From assembly GCA_018466975.1 (NCBI GenBank), contig CM031561.1:4650001-4714000 (forward strand): a stretch of DNA of 64,000 nt. Direction: 5' to 3'. A program made the position numbers and the translations under genes. Below are positions 51,428-64,000 of this stretch, piece by piece. Each line of letters starts with the position of its first letter. The stretch's first letter is position 1. Below the pieces are notes generated by a model. That model did not search any database and was not told the origin of the DNA. It saw only the letters and a program-made list of their open reading frames with translations. This DNA is from Sparassis latifolia (lineage: Eukaryota > Basidiomycota > Agaricomycetes > Polyporales > Sparassidaceae).

Positions 51428-52465
51428 ATGTCTTGGTCCCACACCTCGGGGACAGCCTCAGACAATGTGCGTATTGGGTCCGAGACATGTATCTATGCCG
51501 CTTCTAACTCTACTGTTTGCTTGGCTCGTAGTTGCCAACTGAACAACCCAAGGCCACATTTGGGATCTTCATTCAATGTCCCGTAAACGAAAACTACACT
51601 GTCAGGTATCTGCCGGTGTTGTGTCCCCCCCCTCCAATGCCACGTGCAAGCCTCACCTTTCGTCAAAGTCATTCTCATCTTCAGGACGAGAAGATGGACG
51701 ATGACTACGGGGAGGAGGTCATGGCCGGGAATGGCGAAGATGAAGGTGAGGTGGACGAGAGCAGCGAGGAGGAGGTGGGCGAGAGCGGCGAGGAGGAGGT
51801 GTGCGAGAGCAGTGAGGAGGAGGTGGACAGAACAGAAGATGAGGAAGAAGACATCGACGATGAAGTTGACGCCGAGTCGGTCAACAGTCGCCCAGCTACT
51901 GTCCGCCACGCAATCCTTCGGAAAAAATACTTGCCGGTGCGTAATCGTCAAACCTACCCTGCATTGCGCGAATTTGATCATAGATTGAAATACCCAGGTC
52001 AAAAAATACGAGAGGTACGGTTGCCTCTGGCAAGACTGCAGCATGACATTTTCGTTAGCGAAAGATCGTCTTCGGCATATGAACGGCCACTTCAATTCCC
52101 AGTGGATCTGTCCAAATCCAGCATGCCAGAAAAAGTCCCAGAGGAAAAGGACCTCCTATCGGAAGGACGCTCTTAAGCGTCACCTCAATAAGCGTACGGA
52201 TCAGGAACAGCCCCAGAGGATGGGGATCTTCTCTCGGAAGGACGCTCTTAAGCGTCATCTCGATAGGAGTACAGTTTGCTGCGGATACACCCCTCGTACG
52301 CACGAAGGCGACGTAGATTGGACACTGTTGGAGAACGGTCAATCTGCCTTGTGGGAAAGAGAGGAAAACGTCGTGCAAATCCGCCGCCCCTCCGCCGCCG
52401 ATCCCTTAAGGACGGACCTCGATGCGCTTTGGGCGCAATATAACGTATTTCCCTGGCGCGGCTAA
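51428..52465 (+). CDS. C2H2-type zinc-finger protein
   Basis: The spliced model is 51428-51466, 51532-51997 and 52035-52465, which keeps frame and gives 311 residues. Intron 2 would be only 37 bases, so that junction is tentative. After a Pro-rich start comes a strongly acidic segment with repeated units (EVDESSEEEVGESGEEEV), then a basic region. The C-terminal part has fungal zinc-finger text: DCSMTFSLAKDRLRHMNGH, WICPNPACQKK, and two copies of RKDALKRHL from a tandemly duplicated half-finger. Such proteins usually bind DNA in the nucleus as transcription regulators; the acidic part could be an activation domain. In the duplicated unit the cysteines before the second RKDALKRHL are missing, so one finger is probably incomplete. 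A TATA box lies upstream. Confidence 0.65.
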
Positions 52466-52676
52466 ATGTCAAACGTGCAGACCAAGCATGTCTGCCGAAG
52501 TGCACCCTTTGGTTAGTATTTATGCCCTATGATCTTACCTTTGACGTCTATGCAGTGTATGGCTGCTCTCATCCATAATATGTTCACATCAATGTTTATG
52601 CAACGTTTATGATTATGACATGACTTTTTCTATGTAACCCCAGTTGTTCTTCGCACATTGTTCGCACAAGCGCATT

Positions 52677-53429
52677 TAGTGTTGCGAGTCGAGTCGAGGC
52701 GAAGCGAGCTGGCACAACTCGCCAAAACTCGGTCGAGCGAGTTGGCACGAGTTGGGGCCGTGGACCAATCAGATTCCAGGACTGGTCCAACTCGCACCAA
52801 CTACACAAGGCGCATTCCACCTTTTTTCCTGGGGAAAAACCTGGGGAAAACGACAAAGTAAGTCTCCGGGAAATATCCAGGAAAAACTGTGAGAAAACAA
52901 TAGTGTAAATCCTGGGGAAAAACCGTGACCCAGAAAAAGCAACAGATTTCTCGGAGACAAAACCTTTGTTTCCAAATCGGGATTTCTGCGTATCTCTTCA
53001 TCAGCAAAAGTCAACTCTTGCTTACCCAGATTATTCCCTTGATTAAGGAAATTTTAAGGAGATCCTCATTATTATTATTCCTTATTCACCTTAATTGGCC
53101 AAATAGGGAAGCAGACCTCCTTAATCAAGGCAATAAGGGAGCCAAGAGTTGACTTTTCCTGATGTTGCAGAAATCCCGATTTGGAAACAAAGGTTTTTTC
53201 TCCGAGAAATCTGTTGCTTTTTCTGGGTCACGGTTTTTCCCCAGGATTTACACTATTGTTTTCTCTCAGTTTTTCCCAGATATTTCCCGGAGACTTACTT
53301 TGTCGTTTTCCCCAGATTTTTTCCCAGGAAAAAAGGTGGAATGCGCCTTGTGCTAGCGATGATGGCGAGTTGGCCAACTCGATATGCGGTGAGTTGCCGT
53401 GCCGTGTCGAATTCAACTTGGCAACACTA
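52677..53429. mobile_element. hAT-like non-autonomous element, interrupted
   Basis: The outer element has inverted tips TAGTGTTGC (left) and GCAACACTA (right). Imperfect inverted arms of about 100-130 bases are rich in ACTCG/CGAGT words. GCGCATT occurs just outside both tips (52670-52676 and 53433-53439), close to an 8-base duplication ([A/T]GCGCATT) offset by two bases on the right. The tips and duplication length resemble hAT transposons. There is no transposase. The foldback element copy 2 (52804-53352) is inserted within it and splits it. Confidence 0.6.
52804..53352. mobile_element. Foldback MITE-like element, copy 2
   Basis: The 549-base element has tips CACAAGGCGC and GCGCCTTGTG and a CTA duplication at 52801-52803 and 53353-53355. 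The arms are almost the same as in the copy at 6210-6760. The asymmetric core is inverted relative to that copy, so the two were inserted in opposite orientation. No protein is encoded. Confidence 0.9.
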
Positions 53430-53440
53430 ACTGCGCATTG

Positions 53441-53750
53441 GAAAAATCTCACGCTCATGAATCACACCAAACTGAAATAACTGAATGCACGCTTTTCACA
53501 TCTATTGAGGGCGCGTTGAGGCCCACGTTCAGCACACGGCTGAACAACAACACACTACCACCCGGTGCCACGCCACACTCTACTATGCAGCGTCCTGCAG
53601 CGTCCACACACCACGGCCAGCACCGGCCTGACCTCAAGCGCAGTACGCCGTCCACCACACGGGATGTTGAGAGTCCCTAATACGATTGGTACGCTTGGCG
53701 AGGGCACGTTGAGGCCGTCGATCGTCTACAAGCAGGCGCCCCCGGCACAT
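53441..53750. other. Spacer downstream of adenosylhomocysteinase
   Basis: 3' flank of the minus-strand adenosylhomocysteinase gene. No gene seen; it likely includes its 3' untranslated region. Confidence 0.4.
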
Positions 53751-55581
<1,831 letters not shown>

Positions 55582-58500
55582 TTTTAACTCGTAAAAACTG
55601 GCCGATATGAGTGGATGAGGGAAGAGATGGAGGGAGGTGAGAGGAAAGAGCAGAAGCTGTCGAGAACTTAAGAACATTTTCCCTACGCGCGCACACGTGC
55701 TGTGGCTGAATTGCTTACCCGCACCTGCGCTATCGCGTTGCGGGTCCTCTGAGTCTCATGTACCCTCATGTCTACTCCAATCCCACACCCTTCTCCCCAG
55801 GGCAGCTGCCGTCTCGCAGAACTGGTCCAATACAAGTGTGAACTGGAAGTCTCGAATGTGGGAGTCTCACAATACCACTGCTGGCCTATCATGCGCATCT
55901 TCAGAATGTATGTCTCAACCGTGAATATTCCGCCCCCTCGGTGCTCACGCATGTGGCAGATGTCCTGGCCGACCAGCCGTGGAACTGACCAGATTTGCCG
56001 AGGTGAACGCCGATACGGGGGAGATCAGCGCCCCCCCGGAGTCAAGGTCGGTGCTCGTCCCCGGACCAGGGTGGGCGTGTACTCAATATATTCGCGCTCA
56101 CACAGTGCAAAGCTGCCGAAGGGTAAACCATGGCGTGACATCGTTCATAATGAATTAAAGGGGTCTGGGTAACGGTAATTCTAAGATTCCCACCGCGTAC
56201 CATTGGTGGAGTTCTGTCCGTCGGGTTGACTGGTAATGCCATGCCCTATCCTGAACCAGGTCTAATTTGGGACGTAGCGTTGCAATAGGTTGTAAAGGTT
56301 CTAATCATGTGCAATGAACGGTGCTCGTGCACCTAGTTACGTTGCAATCACTGGTAAGTGAACTTTGAATACTTTGATAACTCACTCATGTATCGTCAGT
56401 TTTACCGCGTTCACCATATCTAAAACTGTGGATTCTGAAATGCATCGTACGAAGTGCTCATTTATTTATGCTTTCTCAGGTTCCACATGGACATGAACTC
56501 CATGACTATCAATAGGACTTCTATGACATGTTTCGCAGTCTGCAGTGGCTGAGCAGGCAGGAGCATCTTACAAGCATGCTCGAATGATTGTTGCTGGGGG
56601 AGCAAAACATAGATTGATGATGTCTGCTTTTGCTGTCCATCCGTTATATGGTCTGTCGGATTGATGTCAACGAGTTGAACTCTTGGGTTTCTGACACAAA
56701 GCAGATGCCGGACATCGCAGTAAGCATCACGATGTTCTCTGGTCTGCTGTTCTGTTACTGGATACTACAGACTGTTCTTCGTACGCTGGCAGGCGTGATG
56801 AATTGAACAGTTTGTCCTGCACAGTATTTCCTCTGCAGAACAGCAGACATTCACATAATTTAGTATGTCGCCACGTCAGTGCAAAGTATCAACTTCCTCC
56901 GCTTCCCTGTTCTTGATATCCATCGACGTGGGCATGTCCACGCTGTTGATTTCCGGAGCAATTGTGCCTTCTGACATTCTCATCAAGAACATACATCGTC
57001 TTCTTTTCCTGATTTAGTGACGCTGATGATGTTGTCTGTGCAGTGTGCACAGGAACGCCGTCGCTGCTGCGCCTCGAAGATGTCACCCGTGCGGACCCGT
57101 GGGCATAGAGCCTATACACATAGATCCAACACGATTGTGTCAATTCGTCTCTCCATTCCCGAGCATCTCTATCTGATGATATTGGAAGGATTAACTCTTC
57201 CTGCACCTGGCAGCACGTATCGGGTCACTAATCCCGTGAGTCATCAGCTTCGCTGTTCTCGTTGAGATCTCCCAATGTCATCTGTTTCCTACCCCATCAT
57301 GCAGTGCAGTCACTCGCATCTGCAAGCGAGTAATTAACTATCGTTCCGTTTGCGCGAGATGCTTTATCATCATGTTTTTTGCTGAACATTTGGCGGTCAG
57401 TTGAACACCCCAAGCCATTGTGGACGTGGCCATGCATCGTCCGCACCTCATTCAAGTAGCACGGGGCCGAGCTTGTGTATTCATCGATCGGAATGCCTGT
57501 CCATCACCGATGGCGGAAGCATCCAACCCATCCTCGCAGCCTGTATTACCCATCGTTGGTGATCACTCACAGCTTCCGTCTGCTCGGGTGCAGTGGGCGT
57601 GGACATCTTTCGTGCGAGGCGACATCCTAAGTACTAGAGAAACCCGTATAGGTTACTTTCTGAGTCTATACAGCTTTCCCTCGCAGTCATGTTTGGGTAT
57701 CGTGGGGTGCCATCCGGTCGTTACGCGTATGTTGGGTTCTGCTACGCACTTACCTGCATTCTACTCTGCAACGTACTTGGATGTCCTGTTAACACACTGG
57801 CGAAGACGCGACGTCCGTGATTGCTATTTTTGAACATCCACGGGACACGGAACTCGACTGATTCGCAGGGCAACATCTAGAACCAGCGCCATGTTTGTAG
57901 TGCAGTTGTGTTGCAAGTTGGAGCACAGCATGTTCTGTTTGGCGCCCGATTTGGGCTCGACGCTGGATTCGCTGATCTCAAGTTTGTTTCCAGGTGGTTG
58001 CAGCTGGAACGTGATATCGGGACTTTGACAGCCCCGGCGGCACAGTTCTTTGTCTTCTCTCACTGTCCAATTTCGTGTTGTGGTTGAGATTGATCATCAC
58101 CGCTGCAGGCATGCGAAGAGAATCCCTTACCAGAACTCGGCTGTCTCCTGGTCAACGTTAATCTTTCTATTTGTGCTGGACTCATTGCATAGGCGTGTTC
58201 TCCACTCCATGACGCAAGGATCAGCAAGGCTGCCAGGCTGATCAGCAATTGAATAATCTCCCGTCGAAGCCGCGTCCAGCGGCAGCCTAGGGACAGTTGA
58301 TACGATATTATGCATGAAGCCTAGCAGTGCAGTGTCTGGTCAACGTGCCAGTAAATGAACTTCGGTACTACTTTCACACTGATCTGCACGTTGTACTCGT
58401 ATATGGATGGTACCCAGGCATGTGCCAGTTGGCGGGGCCAAGTTCGTTCAGCCACCCGATCCAGATCGGAGCGTCTAATTTCCTTTCGTGATTCTGCGGT

Positions 58501-59435
58501 ATCCCCGGAATTTAATCATGCGGCCTTTATCGATCTCCCCACAGCCAGCAGTTGCAGGTGAAGACCGAGAGCAGGTACGGCCCAGAGGCTGCGCCGTTGC
58601 AGTATGTCGAGCCTCTTGCAGGCACAGCAGAGGCAAGTTGCCGTCAGCGGCAAGTTACGCGCTAGTCATGCGCAAAGAACAGTCTTCCTGACAATTCAAC
58701 GTTTCAACCCTTCAAGTTATTTACCGGTATGTCGCCGTTTCCGCAACACGAAGATCATCCTCATATCTATTTCTGAGTAGGAAAGGCTGGCATCAGCGGT
58801 TGCAGACGTACATTTTATGTTCGTTCTATGTGATATTGCTGTTTGTTTGAGGCTGTGCCATGCCTGACGACGTGCAATTCGATGAGGATTAAGCGTATGT
58901 CGTATTAACGATGTACACGCCGTCATAGGTCGTATGTCAGCTCGCCACTCTATACGTCGCGTACTGTCTTACATCATGACCCACTTGGTAGGTCCAAACT
59001 GATGAGACACACGGTCAGTTTCACTAATCGCCCTGCGCCGCACCTGTACAGGTCGTTCCCCCTTCGCCATGGTCGCCAAATTGTACGGAGAATCGCGGCC
59101 CCTCGCGACCTGATCATCTGTGTGTCCTCAACGACGCACCGGCCGGTTAGCGACCGCATGCCGCCGATTGCGTTTGCTCTCCGCTGGCCTTGCCTACTCA
59201 TGAAGCAGTATGCACTGCCAAATGATAGGCCAGATGTTTTACTTTAAAGGACGCTTCCTCGAGACTCTGTTCGACACTGGCGTAGAGTAGCCTCACTCGA
59301 GTTGGCACCTCTCCTGCTGCACCACCACCTTCTTGCCCTTGTTCACTGTTGATCCCTTCTCCGCACGCGTCTCCGCCACAACCCTCGGCCTCCTGACCTA
59401 CTTGCTCGTTCTCAATACCGACTATTTTGCCAAGT
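55582..59435. other. Long gene-poor stretch
   Basis: No gene is firmly supported in 3.8 kb. The best candidate is a + strand exon-like frame at about 57070-57230 (IVSIRLSIPEHLYLMILEGL) followed by a GTGAGT donor. A frame at 57420-57833 might be its continuation, but I found no recognisable domain and no clean splice model. The last 200 bases are the leader of the gene at 59436. Confidence 0.4.
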
Positions 59436-60768
59436 ATGTCGCACGGTCCTTATGGAACATGGTCGCCCCAAGGGGTCAAAAGTGAAGCCACCCAAGGCTC
59501 GCAGCAGTTCTCCAACGCTCCTGAAGCATCGAGCTCATCCAGAAGAGCTGGACCCGGTGGTGCTCAGCAGTACGGTTATACCGAAGGTTATCCGCAGGTA
59601 CGCTATACCTTTGCGGTGTCAGATGTGACAATGAGTCTGATCGAAGCTGTGCTATCTATCTTAGACCGGGTCGTACCGACGTTTCACTGAGCGTGGGAAT
59701 GTGAGACCGCCGTCCACCAGTCCGACGTCAAGCTTGTCGGGCGCCATGGGCGACGCACATATTTCTTCGCAGTATCAGTCCTCGTCGAGTATGGCATGGG
59801 CCCCATCATCGCATGCCATGGGAGACTATGTCATGATTCCTGACCAAGAAGGAAACATGCAGCCGTACCTTGCTAGTCCACCCACGTCTGTCCCGTCTGC
59901 AAGTCCCTCGGGTGCTTTCGCTTTGAGCCAGCAATATTCTACATATTCTAATATTCCATCCGGGACGATGTCTTCACCCGCTGGCGTACCCTCCCCGGTA
60001 TACGCTGAACCATTCGCTTACCAACAGTCCCAAGCTCGGTCTGTCATGCAGGCCTCGCCCAACATGTCTTCCATGACACCCTCTCCCGTCGACGTTCCTA
60101 TGTCCGCAGCGACTGTGCCAATCAGCCGTTCATCCCGTTCAGCCCAAGAGAAAAGACTGGAAGACGAAGTCCGTCGTCTCCAGCAGAAAGTTCACGAGCT
60201 CGAGCTCATCAACGAATCGGCGCGCCAGCGCATGAAGGAGCTCGAGCGCGAAGCCTCTCGGGGCGGATACAGAGCCGGTGGGTCGTCTTCCGCCGCCAGC
60301 GCTCTCCCTTCCCCTGTCCAAACACCGACCCTTCCGCCGGGCATGCAGGAGAACTGGCGCGCCCGCACGGACGCGCGTACCAAGATATTCTGCTCGTTGA
60401 ACCGGGCAGGCAACGCGCTGTGCGCGTGGCACGACTCTCGGCGCGAGCGCAGGGCATTCCCGCCCCGCATGGCTCCTCCGGGACACCTGAACTGTGGCTG
60501 CACCTTCGACGAGGCTCTGTTCGAGGAGAGCCTCGCGCGCCACGGCGTGGGCAGCTACCACCCCGGAGAGAACGTGCGCATGGATCCCGCCCTGCGGAAC
60601 CCTCTGTTGAGACTCCTGCAGCAGAGGTACGGCTATCAAGATGGGGATTTTGAGAGGGACCCCGCTACCGGTAGATGGGTTGACGGGGAGGGCGCCGCTC
60701 ATTGGGAAGCCAAGCTTGCAGCGGGTGCGGCAAGCACCAAGAAAACTCGAGGAGACGAACGCCGCTAA
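59436..60768 (+). CDS. Coiled-coil protein with conserved C-terminal domain
   Basis: Exons 59436-59597 and 59692-60768 join in phase to 412 residues. The start is at MSHGPYGTWSPQGVK. The first 220 residues are Ser/Pro/Gln-rich and disordered (PSASPSGAFALSQQYSTYS). Around residues 205-240 a bZIP-like or simple coiled coil follows (EKRLEDEVRRLQQKVHELEL). The C-terminal 130 residues are compact and rich in Arg, Cys and Trp (TKIFCSLNRAGNALCAWHDS, PPGHLNCGCTFDEALFEESL, NPLLRLLQQRYGYQDGDFE). To my recollection this is a basidiomycete-conserved domain without known role. The layout suggests a nuclear regulator, but there is no clear basic DNA-binding region before the coil. Base composition is GC-rich at the 3' half, as in expressed conserved genes here. 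Confidence 0.8.
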
Positions 60769-61911
60769 AAATTACTCCAAATCAGGACTCTGTGAGTGTA
60801 TCTCCACCACCATACATCCATCTGTATCGCTTTTAGTTCGTCTTCGTTGTTTTCAGTTTGCCTTTGGTTCGTGCTATCGCGCACTTCACTATAGAGTTGT
60901 CCTAGATGAGTGTCACCATCACTCCCACCTATTGCATCGCACCACATAGCTTACAGCATCAGCATAAACTCTCTCCTTTTTTTCCCACTCATTTTACATC
61001 CTCTACTGTAGCTTTTAGGCACCCACCCATCTAGAGATAGGTAGGTACGCATCTGACTTGGTCATATCTGTATCCTTAGTCCTTCCACGTATATGGATAA
61101 CTATCTTGCGGACTCCATCCATATACACTAGTAATACATAACATGTTGGAATATGTATTCCACGGAAAATCGTGCTCTTCGCCGATGAATGGCGAATTCT
61201 TGGGCAACATGCGTTTTACATGCACTATTGGGGTAAGTTTCGCGTCCTCCACACGTCGAGCCTCTAGCTTTGGCAAGTGTGTTAGCGCAACAGCAGGCTG
61301 TGGCCATCTTTGAGGGTGAGACTACGACCGGAACACGGGTTGTTTGATATAGTACACAATGATCCATGTGGGATACGTTCGGCCCTCGCCCGCCAGTCGG
61401 ACTGATCAAATTGCCGTCCGCTTGTTGTACTACGTGGTCGCCGGAAGCTCACACCGATGTAGCCACACACTACCACACTGCTGCGAACACATCTCAAGTT
61501 GATGCGTTGGCGATGGAAACACTTGGTGCAACCCGAACATCTTGGCAGGCTGCCTCACGCCTTAGATCTGTGTAGGCTATGCAGCACCGCCGCCACTGAC
61601 AACGTCAACAGATTGATGGTCTGCGTGGCAAACATCGTACATGTCCCAACAGTGTACAGTTTTTTTTTCTAAGCCTTGGACCACGTTAAATCCACCCGAA
61701 TGCCTGGCATATATAACTCACTGACGAGTCCCGTCCTGCGCGGCGTGTGACAGACGCGATCACGTGCTCGCGTTGATTAGTCACAACCACGGTGACAGTC
61801 ATGGTCACATTCCAGTCACACCTCCCCGATTTCTTTCTCGTTCCCCCTCATCTGTTAATTATAGGTCACAGAATTCAATCTCTGTACGATTCACAAGTGC
61901 AGGATTTCGAA
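60769..61911. other. Intergenic, no supported gene
   Basis: 3' region of the coiled-coil gene and 5' region of the nuclear fusion gene. T/C-rich with a T9 run near 61661. No recognisable coding sequence. Confidence 0.4.
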
Positions 61912-64000
61912 ATGATCGTGTTTGTACTTGTTCTCCTCCTCACCATTTTACCACCGTATTCCTGTGGGTTTTCCTGGGCCAAACTCAGATCACCGGCAAG
62001 GCCTCACATCGGCACCCAGTTCGATGGTAACTGGCAGCAGCGAACAGTGCCAATACTTTTACTGATTATATGTAGTAGATGTACTGGGTACCGATGAGAT
62101 TGCCATGATCTTGCGAAACGCAGGTATGATAATGGTCGCTTCAGCACTCCATCTTTTGCTACGCGTTTAACACGATCTTAGAGTCTCTGGAATCATACAC
62201 GCGTGAAAGAGATTGTTTCCGTCATGCCGCCGGACGAATACAGATGCGATGCGGGCAGTTGGACATGGATGAAGGCGAACGGATTAAAGGTGCGCCTCTT
62301 GTGAAGTCTCCACGTCACATCGCAGTTTTCACTGAAGTTCATTACCATAGCTGCAATTTCCATGACGCTCTGCGAACTCGCAACTGCAAAGCACCATGCC
62401 CCCCCACTTGAGTGTGCATCATTTGCGCCGGATGCTGATACTCCTGACACTTTGTCCTCAACTGAATCCCTCGGGTGTTGTGTGGAGTAAGTGTCGGTCA
62501 ATTCTATTAATCAATCGTTGAGGGGGTCGTTCTACTAGCGCGCTCTCGCGGAGTGCACAGTACTGGTCAAGCTACTCTGGATACCTACGTGAAGTACGTG
62601 AGTATATGCGGTCGACTGGTCTTCGAGAAAACAGTAGGATCTAAGTCGAACTTCCCCAGCGCAACTATGCTACGCCTTCCGAAGATGGAACGACATTGGT
62701 TTGTTTCCTGACTTTCAGACGGATAAAGTACGACTCACAGCACGGTGCAAAAGATACAGCCAGGGACATATACAAGAACGCGACAATTGAGAAAATGGCT
62801 TTGCTCAGATATCTGAATGACCGTGAGATACGGTTACATGAAGGAAGCCAGCTTTCAAGACGCATTCTATCCGTTCGTCCCATACCAGCTGCCAGCCTCT
62901 CACCGAGTCTCATGCACGCAACTTCATCTTAGGACATGGAAAGGATCCTAGATGATTTGCGTTTGTCGATAATGTCCTCGGAACTTGCCTCTGACAAGAT
63001 GATGAATGGCATGCAGGCGGGTCTACAAGAGGTGATAACTTCTGGCTTGATGTGGCGGCAGAGATGATTCATCTTGCGAAAATTTCAGACCGTAGTCGTA
63101 TTGAGAGACGCCCTTTATGAGGTACTGCAACACAGCGAAGATACCCAGACTCGTGCTGTTCTGCAGGTCCGTTCTGCGATTGATTCTGTCACAGATCGCG
63201 TACGGAATTTCCCGTGCTCGTGCAAAATATGTTACTGATAGAAGAGGTAACGTGCAGCATGCCGAGTCGTTGGACGGACTAGTTCTCGCCTTTGAACAGT
63301 CGCTCCGGTCAAATGTAGAGCAGCTCTTTTTCCACATGGAAGAACAACATCAAAACGTATTCAATGTCGCGGTCAGTTTACAATTCTCAGCACACATTGA
63401 CCTTTTGCGACGGCAAAATCACAGGATACGTTTCGATTACGTTCAGCAGAACTCAGCACCAACCTAGAAGTGATGCAGGAGGTAAACTTCATGTCTCCTC
63501 CATTCTTGTTGACAAGTGTATCCACATCTCCTTCAGTCTGTAATCGGTCTTCTCTTAGTCACATCTCAAGCGGTTGCCGAGCTGGAGATGCATGTCGAGC
63601 AAGCGCACTCAGCTAACCATGCACAGCTTGCCGCGACCGACTCTGCCGTCAGGCTCACCGAAGCGCTCACTGAGCTCACTGACAAGACACACGCAGAGAT
63701 CGAGAAAATCAACGGGACTGCCCTCGCTGTGAAGCAGGGCTTGCTTTCTGGGTCGTTTGAGCGTGAAACCTTTGGTTGGTATTGGTCCACATGGGGCAAA
63801 GCGGGCGTTGTATATTTGCTAGAGATCATTTTGCGAGGTAAGGATTGGTTACCTGTATGTTTGTGATACAGAGCTAATATTACCGCCTCGCAGTCAACCC
63901 GGTGTACCTGGAGTATCTTACGGGTCTCCCTACGGTCCGCATGTTGGCTCTTTGCTTCCGCCTAATCTGGCATTTATTACAAGTCAGCTTCTCTTCGTTG
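61912..64000 (+). CDS. KAR5: Kar5/Tht1-like nuclear fusion protein (3' partial)
   Basis: Thirteen short exons keep phase: 61912-62026, 62076-62123, 62182-62289, 62351-62486, 62539-62597, 62660-62698, 62754-62872, 62933-63031, 63089-63199, 63258-63371, 63425-63481, 63537-63837 and 63894 to the window end. A signal peptide starts it (MIVFVLVLLLTILPPYSC). A Cys-rich domain follows: RERDCFRHAAGRIQMRCGQL, AAISMTLCELATAKHHAPPL, CVDALSRSAQYWSSYSGYL and QLCYAFRRWNDIDTARDIY. Coiled-coil text (LDDLRLSI..., VAELEMHVEQAHSAN, LTELTDKTHAEIEKING) precedes a hydrophobic end (GVVYLLEIIL, then VRMLALCFRLIWHLL). This is the layout of Kar5/Tht1/GEX1 nuclear-envelope proteins needed for nuclear-membrane fusion in karyogamy. 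Exon 12's start is tentative. The 3' end lies outside the window. Confidence 0.8.

Noticed and set aside
51644..51988. Arg-rich 114-codon ORF (ARRRWARAARRR)
   Set aside because: Out-of-frame shadow of the acidic GAG/GAG-rich exon of the zinc-finger gene.

Overview
The window is nuclear DNA of a filamentous basidiomycete, most likely an agaricomycete. Genes are broken by many introns of about 45-75 bases with GT...AG ends, some exons are only 25-60 bases long, and no bacterial-style operon is present. The recognisable families fit this: a basidiomycete-type G-protein alpha subunit, LRR-like F-box proteins in several copies, a chitin synthase with a myosin motor, a chromodomain Ty3/gypsy retrotransposon and short foldback DNA transposons. 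I assigned every gene by reading protein motifs; no search was run.

Left part (1-24.4 kb): mostly decayed DNA. One coherent multi-exon gene of unknown function lies at 2979-4409. A foldback MITE-like element lies at 6210-6760. There follows a graveyard of gene fragments: the motor domain of a myosin-type chitin synthase (+, 8.8-9.6 kb), nearly all of a DNA polymerase alpha catalytic subunit (-, 11.9-16.5 kb) and a GH31 glucosidase fragment (+, 17.2-17.7 kb). The polymerase relic still carries introns, so it is not retroposed. A 32-base hairpin (19.8 kb) and a pair of 168-base inverted repeats (23.4/24.4 kb) follow.

Middle part (24.5-35.3 kb): one F-box gene has been split twice. A 7.9-kb Ty3/gypsy element with 638/637-base LTRs and a TACAT target duplication sits in its first half. 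A 1.2-kb DNA transposon with 143-base terminal inverted repeats and a 9-base target duplication sits further downstream. The retrotransposon has an extra open frame between pol and the 3' LTR with its own TATA box and a zinc-knuckle-like end.

Right part (35.5-64 kb): mostly intact genes. In order they are a short-chain dehydrogenase (-), a La-domain RNA-binding protein (+), a G-alpha subunit (+), a small Pmp3-type membrane proteolipid built from five short exons (+), an F-box protein (-), an F-box relic (-), a C2H2 zinc-finger protein (+), a nested pair of DNA transposons, adenosylhomocysteinase (-), a coiled-coil protein of unknown function (+) and a Kar5/Tht1-like nuclear fusion protein running off the right edge (+). 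The genes are independent transcription units. The thread linking the window is repeated F-box copies and transposon insertion and decay, set against a few conserved housekeeping genes.
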